This document shows, in pieces, positions 17,152-25,637 of a stretch of 64,000 nt of DNA; position 1 is the first letter of the stretch, and every line of letters starts with the position of its first letter. Source of the DNA: Alkalimarinus alittae (GTDB lineage Bacteria > Pseudomonadota > Gammaproteobacteria > Pseudomonadales > Oleiphilaceae); NCBI RefSeq assembly GCF_026016465.1, contig NZ_CP100390.1, forward strand, positions 186,001 to 250,000. Direction: 5' to 3'. A program made the position numbers and the translations under genes. A model generated the notes under the pieces. That model did not search any database and was not told the origin of the DNA. It was given only the letters and a program-made list of their open reading frames with translations.

Positions 17152-19974
17152 ATGACAAATCAACAGCCCCAATACCTTATCGGTATCGACTTAGGCACCA
17201 CGAATACCGTCGTAGCTTATGCGGATATGCAGCGGCCGTTAACACCGGATAACTGCCAGATATTTGAAATAGAGCAGTTAGTGGCGGCAGGTGAAGTCGC
17301 TAAACGACCGTTGTTACCGTCTTTTAGATATCACCCAACCAAGGGCGAGTTGAGTGAGTCCGATTTGGTTTTGCCGTGGTCAGGCTCTGTAGAGAGTGAA
17401 TTATCGGGTGAGCTTTCGCAAGTGGTTGTGGGTGAGTGGGCGAGAGAGCTAGGCGCCAAGGTTGATGGGCGACAAGTAGTGAGTGCTAAAAGCTGGTTGT
17501 CTCATCCTCAAGTTGATCGCAGTGCTGATATATTACCTTGGGCGGGCGCCGAAGGCGTGGATAAAGTGTCGCCGGTATTAGCGTCTTCAAGTTATTTATT
17601 CCATGTGCGAAATGCCTGGAATACGGCTCACCCTAGTGCGTTGATCGAGCATCAAGAAGTGGTGATTACTGTCCCCGCTTCTTTTGACGAAGGCGCAAGA
17701 GCGCTAACCGTAGAAGCCGCAGAGCGAGCTGGGTTCGGTAAGGTCTTATTGTTAGAAGAGCCTCAAGCGGTTTGTTATGACTGGTACGCACGACAGGGTG
17801 AAGATGCACAAACTGCGCTCGCTAACATTAAATTATTGCTTGTTTGCGATGTGGGTGGTGGCACGACAGACCTTAGTTTGATCAAGGTGGCTAAGGGTAA
17901 AGATGACCAGCTTACATTAACCCGCGTAGGCGTGGGCAATCACTTGATGCTTGGCGGGGACAATGTTGATCTCGCATTGGCTCATAAAGCAGAGTATCAA
18001 ATCAATGGTGGTTCATCTGCTAAAAAACTTAGTACCGCCAACTTGTCGCAGTTAATACAGCAAACCCGTCAAGCTAAAGAGTTATTGTTAGGCGAGAATG
18101 CACCCGAAAGCGCTAAGGTTACGGTATTAGGGAGTGGCTCTAAGTTGATAGGGGGCGCCAAAAGCTGTCACCTCACTCAGCAAGAAGTCAGAGATATTGC
18201 GCTAGATGGGTTTTTCCCTAAGATTAGTTTTGAGCAACGACCTGTCGCTCGCCGCAGTGGCATGGTTGAGTTTGGCTTGCCTTATGCCCCAGACCCCGCG
18301 GTGAGTAAGTACCTAGCTGAGTTTATTGCTGATCACCAAGATGCTTGTAAGGCATCATTAGTGGGTGATGCGTCTTTTGATAGCAATGATGTCGCGATAC
18401 CCGATGCAGTGTTATTTAATGGCGGTGTTTTTAATAGCTCAATACTGAGTGAACGTGCATTAAGTGTGCTGACTGATTGGCGTAGCGATAAGGTCACAAT
18501 GCTGACTAACAATAATCCGAACCTTGCCGTGGCTCAAGGTGCTGTCGCTTATGCTAAAGCCAGACGCGGTGCTCAGCTTAAAATTGGCGGAGGTTCTGCA
18601 CGTACTTTCTTTTTGGTATTAGAACAAACTGAGACGGCTAAACAGGCTATTTGTCTGATGCCAAAGGGCACTGAAGAAGATCAAGAACTGACATTAAGCG
18701 AGCGAAAGTTTGCCTTACAGCTAGGGCAGCCAGTACAGTTTCATTTGTTATCAACCACGGCAGATCATGTTTACCAACCTGGCGAAATTATCACGATTGA
18801 TGATGAAATGTTCGCCAAGCAGACATTTATTTCGCTACCGCCCTTAGTGGTTGTGCTAGAGAAGACTGAATTAGACTCAGTCACGGTGTCACTCGCGACG
18901 AGCCTGACAGAAGTCGGCACATTACAGATTGATTGTGTTGGCGAAAATCAACAGCGTTGGCATGTAGAGTTTGAAATACGAAAACAGCTATCTAGCCAGC
19001 GAGTCCACCAGGCTACAGAAAAGCTTCCTGCAGGGTTTGAACGTGCACGCCAAAAAGTGGAAGAGGTGTTTGGCAACAGCAAAAAAGAAGCAAACCCCAA
19101 AGCGGTTAAAACCCTGAGAGTTGATATTGAAAAAGCGCTGGGTAAACGTGATAGCTGGGAAGTACCCGTACTACGGGCGCTGTTTGACGAGTTATTAGAA
19201 GGCAAAAAGCGCCGTCGCCGCTCTGCCGCACATGAACGCATTTGGTTTAATCTAGCAGGCTATGGTTTGCGACCAGGCTTTGGTTATCCGATTGATGATT
19301 GGCGCATTGAGCAAGTGTGGGATCTGTACCAACCGGGTTTGCAGTTTGGTCAAGAAACTCAAGTCTGGATAGATTGGTGGACGTTTTGGAGAAGAGCCGC
19401 AGGCGGCCTAAACGCCGTTCAACAGGTCAGTATTTATGAAGATATTGCAAAATACCTAAAACCTGCCGCGCTAACGAGTCGAAAGCTACAAGCCGAAGCG
19501 AAGCAGAAATCATACGACGATATGGTCAAGCTGGCCGCTGTGCTTGAGCATTTACCGGTTGAAGATAAAACGGAACTGACCCAGTGGTTATTGAAAAGAC
19601 TAGAAAAACCTGCTGAAACCATTACCAGTTGGTGGGCTGTTGGCCGTATCGCCTCGCGCATGCCTTTTCATGGTAGCGCGCATAATGTGATTGCTAAAGA
19701 CGATGTGCAACGCTGGTTACCACAGTTGTTAAAAGTCGACTGGAAGAAAAATCAGCAAGTCGCCTTTGCGGCGGTATTGATGACCCGAATGAGTGGTGAT
19801 AGAAGTCGGGATATTGACGAAGATTGGCGTAATAAGGTTGTCGAAAAGCTCACGCTCGCAAAAGCGCCCGCCAGCTGGGTTGAGATGGTTGAAACGGTTA
19901 AAGAGTTGGACGAGGCAGAAACCAAGCGGGTATTTGGTGAAGGCTTACCTGTTGGCCTTAAATTGATCCAGTAA
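17152..19974 (+). CDS. Hsp70-family protein B with DUF3731-type C-terminal extension (940 aa)
   Basis: A second divergent Hsp70, paralogous to the protein encoded immediately upstream: IDLGTTNTVVAYADM (phosphate 1), VCDVGGGTTDLSL (phosphate 2) and FNGGVFNSS. After the ATPase and short beta region (to about residue 610) it carries a ~320-residue mainly helical extension, basic at its start (KKRRRRSAAHERIWFNLAGY) and containing RPGFGYPIDDWRIEQVW, matching the DUF3731 region of large bacterial Hsp70-family proteins. Its ATG follows the previous TAA with no gap. The tail is absent from protein A, suggesting a division of labour within the pair. Confidence 0.88.
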   Translation: MTNQQPQYLIGIDLGTTNTVVAYADMQRPLTPDNCQIFEIEQLVAAGEVAKRPLLPSFRYHPTKGELSESDLVLPWSGSVESELSGELSQVVVGEWARELGAKVDGRQVVSAKSWLSHPQVDRSADILPWAGAEGVDKVSPVLASSSYLFHVRNAWNTAHPSALIEHQEVVITVPASFDEGARALTVEAAERAGFGKVLLLEEPQAVCYDWYARQGEDAQTALANIKLLLVCDVGGGTTDLSLIKVAKGKDDQLTLTRVGVGNHLMLGGDNVDLALAHKAEYQINGGSSAKKLSTANLSQLIQQTRQAKELLLGENAPESAKVTVLGSGSKLIGGAKSCHLTQQEVRDIALDGFFPKISFEQRPVARRSGMVEFGLPYAPDPAVSKYLAEFIADHQDACKASLVGDASFDSNDVAIPDAVLFNGGVFNSSILSERALSVLTDWRSDKVTMLTNNNPNLAVAQGAVAYAKARRGAQLKIGGGSARTFFLVLEQTETAKQAICLMPKGTEEDQELTLSERKFALQLGQPVQFHLLSTTADHVYQPGEIITIDDEMFAKQTFISLPPLVVVLEKTELDSVTVSLATSLTEVGTLQIDCVGENQQRWHVEFEIRKQLSSQRVHQATEKLPAGFERARQKVEEVFGNSKKEANPKAVKTLRVDIEKALGKRDSWEVPVLRALFDELLEGKKRRRRSAAHERIWFNLAGYGLRPGFGYPIDDWRIEQVWDLYQPGLQFGQETQVWIDWWTFWRRAAGGLNAVQQVSIYEDIAKYLKPAALTSRKLQAEAKQKSYDDMVKLAAVLEHLPVEDKTELTQWLLKRLEKPAETITSWWAVGRIASRMPFHGSAHNVIAKDDVQRWLPQLLKVDWKKNQQVAFAAVLMTRMSGDRSRDIDEDWRNKVVEKLTLAKAPASWVEMVETVKELDEAETKRVFGEGLPVGLKLIQ

Positions 19975-20006
19975 TCGTGGCGTATTTAGTAGAGAGGGTT
20001 TGAATC

Positions 20007-20639
20007 GTGGAGCTAGGGCTTTGGACCTTTGTGATATCCATTACGGTATTGACCCTTACGCCGGGTGTCGATACCCTGCTGATTGTACGTAATACCACGA
20101 GAGGTGGTTGGAAAGACGGTGCCGTCAGTAGTTTGGGCATTTGCTTTGGTCTTTTTGTTCATGCGACGGTTTCTGCTGTAGGTATCTCGCTAATATTGCT
20201 GCAAACAGCGTGGGCGTTTAATGCTTTAAAGCTCGCAGGCGCGTGCTATTTGGTGTGGTTAGGCATTGGTAGCTTTCGTAGCGCGTTTCAGCGTGGTATT
20301 TCTCTAGAGCCTAAGTCAGTGGCGCCGTTTCAGGCCTTTAATATTTATCGCTCATTTCGAGAAGGTTTATTGTCGAATGTGCTCAACCCCAAAACTGTTA
20401 TTTTCTATATGGCTTTTCTGCCGCAATTTATTAATCCGCAAGCGTCTGCGATGGCTCAATCTTTGTTCTTAGCCGCGTTGCACTTCTTGATTGCGATGAC
20501 TTGGCAGTGCATGTTAGCGCTTATTGTTATTAAAGCCAAAGACGTCATGATGCAACCTAAAATGGGTCGGTTTTTTGAGGGTGTTGCGGGTGCATTGTTT
20601 GTGGGGTTAGGAGTAAAGCTCGCATTAGACGCTGATTAA
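20007..20639 (+). CDS. LysE/RhtB-family amino-acid exporter
   Basis: A 210-aa inner-membrane protein with about six hydrophobic segments. The N-terminal TLTPGVDTLLIVRNTTRGGWKDG matches the conserved LysE/RhtB motif around the first helix, and NPKTVIFYMAFLPQFI is the second family signature. Members export amino acids or related small molecules. The start is GTG at 20007 with AGAGAGG nine bases upstream. Its stop overlaps the stop of the convergent gene at 20636. Substrate not predictable. Confidence 0.9.
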   Translation: MELGLWTFVISITVLTLTPGVDTLLIVRNTTRGGWKDGAVSSLGICFGLFVHATVSAVGISLILLQTAWAFNALKLAGACYLVWLGIGSFRSAFQRGISLEPKSVAPFQAFNIYRSFREGLLSNVLNPKTVIFYMAFLPQFINPQASAMAQSLFLAALHFLIAMTWQCMLALIVIKAKDVMMQPKMGRFFEGVAGALFVGLGVKLALDAD

Positions 20640-21499
20640 GGCACTGTTTTGTCTTGTGGCATCCACCAATGGGTATCAATAGTCGGAGCGTCGCTTGGCA
20701 CTGTTGGGTTTATTAGTGTTATTAGGTTCCTTGATGCAAGGTTAGACCGCGTTAATGTATCTTGGTAGTAAGCTAAAAATAGCGCCTTGTAAGAACCGTC
20801 CCTTTTAGCTATTTGAAGTCCTTTTTCAAGCTGTTGAGCCAGTTCAGGCCGATGCTTGCTGACAAAAAAGTAGACCGGTTGTGGGTAGTAGAGCATGATA
20901 TTATCGGCAACCACCACGTCATCCCCATACTTTTCTAACTCTCCCCAAATTTCATTTACGCCACGATGAAAGTAGTCGAACCGTTTATTTTTGAGCATCT
21001 CAAAAAGTTTTTCATATTTAACGGCAGTGACTACTTTTAGGTTATTGGCTTCATAAACCGGTAAATCTGCCCAGTGCCGGCCATGTCCTCCGATGAATGC
21101 TTGTAACGCGTTTAGGTTACTCACTTTACTTATTTGAGTATTCGACTCTGGCGTGACGAGTAATAGTCTCAAACCTAAAAGACCTTGATATATCGGTATT
21201 TTAATGGGGATCATTTGAGCTTCTCGCTGAGTGGTAGCAGATAAAAACTCAATATCATAAAAGCCGCTAATTACGAGGGCTTCGCCTCTAGCTTCATTGA
21301 CACGCTGAAGGCCTGGGCCAATAATTTTATAGTCAGCGTCTAGCTTGCTGAGTGAGAGATCTAATACTTTAAGGCCGAATGCGTAACGGGCATGTTGCTG
21401 ATAATGTTTAACGATGGTGACGTCATTAGCATACGCTAATGACGAAGTGAAAATAGATAATAGTAAAATGTGTACCAGTAGAGCAAAGGGCATCAGCAT
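20636..21499 (-). CDS. Periplasmic solute-binding protein-like, orphan
   Basis: A 287-aa protein with signal peptide (LLVHILLLSIFTSSLAYA) and a fold resembling extracellular solute-binding family 3, with residues such as RFDYFHRGVNEIWGELEKYG and VYFFVSKHRPELAQQLEKGL in the second lobe and a C-terminal DTHWWMPQ. No ABC permease or ATPase and no sensor kinase is adjacent, so it is not obviously part of a transporter. Starts at 21499 or 21493 are both possible. Similar orphan proteins are annotated as transporter substrate-binding-domain proteins, some acting as sensors. Ligand unknown. Confidence 0.72.
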   Translation of the reverse strand: MLMPFALLVHILLLSIFTSSLAYANDVTIVKHYQQHARYAFGLKVLDLSLSKLDADYKIIGPGLQRVNEARGEALVISGFYDIEFLSATTQREAQMIPIKIPIYQGLLGLRLLLVTPESNTQISKVSNLNALQAFIGGHGRHWADLPVYEANNLKVVTAVKYEKLFEMLKNKRFDYFHRGVNEIWGELEKYGDDVVVADNIMLYYPQPVYFFVSKHRPELAQQLEKGLQIAKRDGSYKALFLAYYQDTLTRSNLASRNLITLINPTVPSDAPTIDTHWWMPQDKTVP

Positions 21500-21644
21500 A
21501 CCAATAGGTGGAGTTTAGTGATCTATTCAGTAGTCTAGCATGAATATAATATATTGATTATTTAGAATAAGGCATAGAAAGGGTCTATGCTTTACTCGCA
21601 GCATGCTAAATAGAACGATTTCACTGAATAACAGAGGGTGTTCC

Positions 21645-22076
21645 ATGTTCAATAAGATTTTAATTCCGGTAGACCTTGAAAATGAACTGTTTGCAGAAAA
21701 GGCATTATCCGTGGCTATTCAGCAGGCGGAAAGCTCAAAGGCTAGTTTGCATGTGGTGACCGTTATTCCGGGGTTTGGCATGTCGATGGTAGGGTCGTTC
21801 TTCCCAGAAGATGCGATGGAGAAGGCGATAACCGCAGTCAATAAGCGGTTAAAACAGTATGTCGAAAAAAATGTACCCAAGTCGATTAAGGTTAGTATTA
21901 AAGCGTTGCAGGGTAAATCGCATAAAGAAATTTTAAAAGAATCAAAAGCGGTGGGTGCAGACCTTATTGTGATACCTAGCCATAACTATACTAGGGTCGA
22001 TAAAGCGCTGCTAGGCTCAACCACTAGTCGGGTGGTTGAGCGCGCTAAAGTGTCAGTAATGGTTATTAAACCCTAA
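21645..22076 (+). CDS. Universal stress protein (UspA family)
   Basis: A 143-aa single-domain Usp. The N-terminus MFNKILIPVDLENE is the first beta strand with the ATP-contacting Asp, and the C-terminal GSTTSRVVERAKVSVMVIKP region holds the G-x9-G(S/T)-type nucleotide-binding segment (LLGSTTSRVV). ATG 21645 is preceded by AGAGGG. An upstream in-frame start at 21603 lacks a ribosome site. The role is general stress tolerance; no operon partner. Confidence 0.9.
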   Translation: MFNKILIPVDLENELFAEKALSVAIQQAESSKASLHVVTVIPGFGMSMVGSFFPEDAMEKAITAVNKRLKQYVEKNVPKSIKVSIKALQGKSHKEILKESKAVGADLIVIPSHNYTRVDKALLGSTTSRVVERAKVSVMVIKP

Positions 22077-22086
22077 AAACCAATAC

Positions 22087-22779
22087 TTAATTAAATGTCA
22101 GCTGAACCTGACCCGATACACTGACGTTAATCGTGCTATTGCCGCCTTCAACCGCGGGCCCTGGTGAGTCTGATGCCATTGCCATTTCAGATCGCATCAT
22201 CGAATAGCGAATAGGTGGGCGGCTAGAACCCGTATTAACGTCCGCCGTCACAATTTGATAACCGCTTGCGCCCATGGTTTTTTGTACCAGCAAAGCGTGC
22301 GCCTTAAACTGACTGAGCGCGTCTACAGCAAGGCGTTGTTCCGCTTTTTGACGAACGACTTTGCTCACTTCAAACCCCATTGATGATATCTTAAGGTCCT
22401 TTTGTAGCTTGCCCACAAGAGTGGATAACTGGTTGAAATCAGCGCTTTTGAGCTCAATTTCTTGAGAGGCTTTCCATCCGGCTATTTGTTGGTTTTGATA
22501 AATAGGCTGTGTTTGGTAATTGCCGGTCTCGTATTTAATGTTTGATGTTTTTTTGAGTACCTCTAATGCAGAGGTCATTTGCTTATTGACGACTTTGTTG
22601 GCTTCTGATGAGAGGGATGCTTGATGAGTTGCTAGCAGCGTGACCTTCATGATGTCATTGTCTATTTCATCTTCGGCGCTAACAGATAGTTGGTACAGGT
22701 TGTAATTGAGGTCTTCAGCGTAAGAGGGCAGCGATAAAAACAATGTCGCCATCATTGTGATTACTAATGTATATCTCAT
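22087..22779 (-). CDS. SIMPL (DUF541) domain periplasmic protein
   Basis: A 230-aa protein with signal peptide ending at SLPSYA. The mature part is a SIMPL/DUF541 domain with two-fold repeats (for example ALEVLKKTSNIKYETGNYQT, then GWKASQEIELKSADFNQLS), as in E. coli YggE and outer-membrane-associated relatives. The ATG has AAGGAA upstream. It is convergent with uspA, with only 10 bp between stop codons. Proposed roles in the family include oxidative-stress protection; the specific function is unknown. Confidence 0.85.
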   Translation of the reverse strand: MRYTLVITMMATLFLSLPSYAEDLNYNLYQLSVSAEDEIDNDIMKVTLLATHQASLSSEANKVVNKQMTSALEVLKKTSNIKYETGNYQTQPIYQNQQIAGWKASQEIELKSADFNQLSTLVGKLQKDLKISSMGFEVSKVVRQKAEQRLAVDALSQFKAHALLVQKTMGASGYQIVTADVNTGSSRPPIRYSMMRSEMAMASDSPGPAVEGGNSTINVSVSGQVQLTFN

Positions 22780-22952
22780 AAAAAATTCCTTGTGGTCGAG
22801 CTATATAGACTATTGAATCCTAGCAGTTCTTGAGCTTTGGTTATAGTGGGTTGTTTTAGATAACTACTTCTAGGGTAAAATAGTATTCAGCACCACAGAG
22901 TATTGCTAAGCTATGTTAAACGTTCTGTAAAACCTAAGTTAAGGAGTTTGTA

Positions 22953-23174
22953 ATGTCGAGTGCAGGTATCGCAGCGGTATTGAGCTTAATTATTCCGGGT
23001 GTCGGGCAAATTTATAATGGTTATTTTTTAAGAGGCATATTCTGGCTGATTATCACGCCTGGCTTTTGGATTGGTTCGGGGGGGATGTTAGGCTGGATTT
23101 GTCATCTTATTGCCGCATACACAGCGTATCAAAAAGCGGAAGAGAAACTGGCGCAAGACGCGGTGGATGGTTAG
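22953..23174 (+). CDS. Small membrane protein, TM2-like
   Basis: A 73-aa protein with two hydrophobic segments (AAVLSLIIPGVGQIYNGYFL and IFWLIITPGFWIGSGG) and the PGVGQIYNG turn reminiscent of TM2-domain proteins, followed by a charged C-terminus. The ribosome site AAGGAG sits well before the ATG. It may be co-transcribed with the lipoprotein gene 45 bp downstream. Function unknown. Confidence 0.78.
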   Translation: MSSAGIAAVLSLIIPGVGQIYNGYFLRGIFWLIITPGFWIGSGGMLGWICHLIAAYTAYQKAEEKLAQDAVDG

Positions 23175-23219
23175 GCGGTGATAAGCTGAGTACTATGGGG
23201 CATATAAGTGAAGGTTAAG

Positions 23220-23570
23220 ATGAATATACGAGTAGTCGTTGCATTATTGATGATGACCCTTGTCGGCTGTGCGGTTAATAGTCAGCCAACCAATAGCGGT
23301 CATGGGGCATCTATAGCGTCGATGGGGCAACCTGTACGAGAGGTATCTGCTTATGGCTTTATTACCCAAGTATCGGTAGCAACCCATGTTGTGAACATTA
23401 AACATGCACCTATACCTGAGATGAACTGGGCGCCGATGGTCATGAATTTTAATGTTGCTGAGAGTGTTGATTTATCGCCTTTTAAGCGGGGCGACAAAGT
23501 GCAGTTTGTTTTAGAAGTAGACCAAGCGTTAAATTATCGAATTAAAGCCCTATCAGCGCTAGCAAACTAG
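23220..23570 (+). CDS. Small lipoprotein, unknown function
   Basis: A 116-aa protein with a lipobox LVGC (Cys17). The mature part has a single small beta-rich domain ending in GDKVQFVLEVDQALNYRIKA, which resembles the CusF-like/OB-type copper-binding fold in spacing (NIKHAPIPEMNWAPMVMNF resembles the metal-binding HxxIPxxxWPxMxM pattern of CusF). That suggests a periplasmic copper-binding role. Start ATG 23220 has AAGG upstream; a GTG at 23208 is in frame. It follows the small TM2-like gene closely. Confidence 0.7.
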   Translation: MNIRVVVALLMMTLVGCAVNSQPTNSGHGASIASMGQPVREVSAYGFITQVSVATHVVNIKHAPIPEMNWAPMVMNFNVAESVDLSPFKRGDKVQFVLEVDQALNYRIKALSALAN

Positions 23571-23582
23571 TATCTTCATCGG

Positions 23583-24965
23583 TTAACTATGTTTGGTTGC
23601 ATGCTGCGCTATCAGCTTAATCATAAGCGTTACCCCCACCAAAGACAGTACAGAGAACGCTACAAATGAATACTGCATAACTGATAGATAACGGTCTAAC
23701 GATGCTCTTATGGTGCCTACACCGATCAGTGACGACATCAATAGAGTGATAATCACCATACTGATCACCATTCCTAAATAGCGCGTTTTTGAGGCTAATG
23801 CTGACGCCATACTATAGTGCTCGGCAGCTACGCTGCTCATAATCATAGTCATATTAGGGGATGAAAACATCGCAAACCCTAAGCCTTGTAAAATGATGGT
23901 AGTGCAAATATAAACAAGAGAGGTATCCGCGCCCACTTGGGTGGCCATCATTAAACTAATAGCAGTTGAAATTATGCCTGCTAGTGTTATTTTTGTGGGC
24001 TGTACTCGGTCGGCTAAGCGACCAAATAGTGGGGCGGTTATGGCCATTAATACCGGGCCTATCACCAGTATTTGACCCGCTTCTTGAGGGGACAGCGCTT
24101 TAACTTCTTGTAAATACAGGCTGTAAAGAAAAGTCATGCCGAACGATCCAGAATACATCAATAATTGTGACAGTAATGCATTAGATAGCACTGCATTTGA
24201 GCGAAGTCTGTCAAATCTAAGAAGAGGCTGATCGACTCTCTTTTCGATCCAGAAAAACACTGGAATGCTGATAAGGCCAACAACTAATAAAACCCCTCCC
24301 CAATGAGTCTCATCTAAAATAGCACTGCCGGCAATTAAACAGATAATGATAGCAATCACCGCTGCGCTACCTAGCCAGTCGACTTTCATTTGAGGCCGCT
24401 TCCACTGGCTGTTCATAAGGGTATGCGTGAGTAAAAACGAGAGTAAAAGGACTACGCCGGTCATAAAATAGACCCACCGCCAGCCAAACGAAGAGGTAAT
24501 AATACCGCCAATAAAAGGCCCTGCGGCTAACCCCGCGTAGATAGCGCCAATCGATAACCCCATCGCCTTCCCAAGATTCTCTTTTGCAACAACTTCAGTG
24601 ATAAGCGCCATTCCTGTGGCCATGACCATAGCTCCGAAAACGCCTTGGATGATCCTTAGCGTAATAATAAGGGCGGGGCTAGACGCAAAGCCAATAGAAA
24701 GCGTTAGAAGTCCATATCCGAGTAACCCCACTTTAAAAAGTGTCTTTTTGTCTGTCGCGTCAGCGAGTCGGCCAACAGGTAAAAGAAAAGCTGTGACTGC
24801 ACCTAAATAGCCCGTCTCAATTAAGCCTAGGGCGACCGCGCTTGCATGCAGTTCTACTCCCATTAAAGGTAGGGTGATTCCTACGCCTGAAAACATAAAA
24901 GGCATGGCAAACTGAGTTAACGCGATGACATAAACGAGTGACGAAATTTTTGAATGTGAGTTCAT
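23583..24965 (-). CDS. Major facilitator superfamily exporter
   Basis: A 460-aa inner-membrane protein of about 14 hydrophobic segments, resembling the DHA2 drug:H+ antiporter group. GRLADATDKKTLFKVG after helix 2 matches the loop 2-3 motif (G-x-L-A-D-r-x-G-r-k-x-x-l), and GLAAGPFIGGIITSSFGWRW matches motif C (gxxxGPxxGG), typical of exporters. The ATG has GAGGAA upstream. It is divergent from the 148-aa membrane protein. Substrate unknown. Confidence 0.88.
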   Translation of the reverse strand: MNSHSKISSLVYVIALTQFAMPFMFSGVGITLPLMGVELHASAVALGLIETGYLGAVTAFLLPVGRLADATDKKTLFKVGLLGYGLLTLSIGFASSPALIITLRIIQGVFGAMVMATGMALITEVVAKENLGKAMGLSIGAIYAGLAAGPFIGGIITSSFGWRWVYFMTGVVLLLSFLLTHTLMNSQWKRPQMKVDWLGSAAVIAIIICLIAGSAILDETHWGGVLLVVGLISIPVFFWIEKRVDQPLLRFDRLRSNAVLSNALLSQLLMYSGSFGMTFLYSLYLQEVKALSPQEAGQILVIGPVLMAITAPLFGRLADRVQPTKITLAGIISTAISLMMATQVGADTSLVYICTTIILQGLGFAMFSSPNMTMIMSSVAAEHYSMASALASKTRYLGMVISMVIITLLMSSLIGVGTIRASLDRYLSVMQYSFVAFSVLSLVGVTLMIKLIAQHATKHS

Positions 24966-25069
24966 TTTTCCTCGAAATGGTTAATAAGGTCGCTAACTGG
25001 TGTAGTATTCTGAATGCGACAATTTTTAAATAATGTCCAGTACTTTAACCAATGTTGTAGAACTTACCT

Positions 25070-25516
25070 ATGTCTTTAGCTGAAAAATATTGCCTTACCG
25101 CTGCATTCATTTTCTTTATGACTGGCTTAGTGTCAGGAATATGGAAGTACCGACTTATGGTCAAAGGGTTTGACCACCGTGCGCGTTATTATGTTGATAT
25201 CACGCACCGATCTTCGCTGATGTATTCATTTGCTGCTATTTTGCTAGCTAAATTTGCTGAGCTAAGCGTTTTCCCCGCGGTGGTTAATAATACTGCAGCA
25301 TTAGCGACATTAATATTCTTTGCTGCGGCTATTTTTACTTATATTGTTCATGGCGTTTTGAGAGATACTACCAATCAGTTGGAAGAACCTCATCGAGTAG
25401 GAAACACTAAACTACCTGCATGGCTTACCCCACTATTTATGCTATTACTGATTATTGCTGAGGTGGGTGGCAGTGCGGTATTGGGGGTAGGTGCACTACT
25501 TTCTATTTGGTGGTAG
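25070..25516 (+). CDS. Conserved integral membrane protein, unknown function
   Basis: A 148-aa protein with four hydrophobic segments (near residues 8-25, 48-66, 73-95 and 120-146). Loops contain GIWKYRLMVKGFDHRARYYV and HRSSLMYSFAA; the His/Arg residues at these loop positions are the only distinctive polar features. I do not recognise a named family. It is divergent from the MFS exporter with about 100 bp between starts. Confidence 0.7.
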   Translation: MSLAEKYCLTAAFIFFMTGLVSGIWKYRLMVKGFDHRARYYVDITHRSSLMYSFAAILLAKFAELSVFPAVVNNTAALATLIFFAAAIFTYIVHGVLRDTTNQLEEPHRVGNTKLPAWLTPLFMLLLIIAEVGGSAVLGVGALLSIWW

Positions 25517-25637
25517 GTTAAAAAACATACATTTTTGTTGATATAAACGGTGAAAATGTTCTTTTAGCGATGTATGATGGTCTTTGTGTGTACACTTGTA
25601 CACTAGAGATAATGACACCGTTAAAAGGAGCCTGCTC

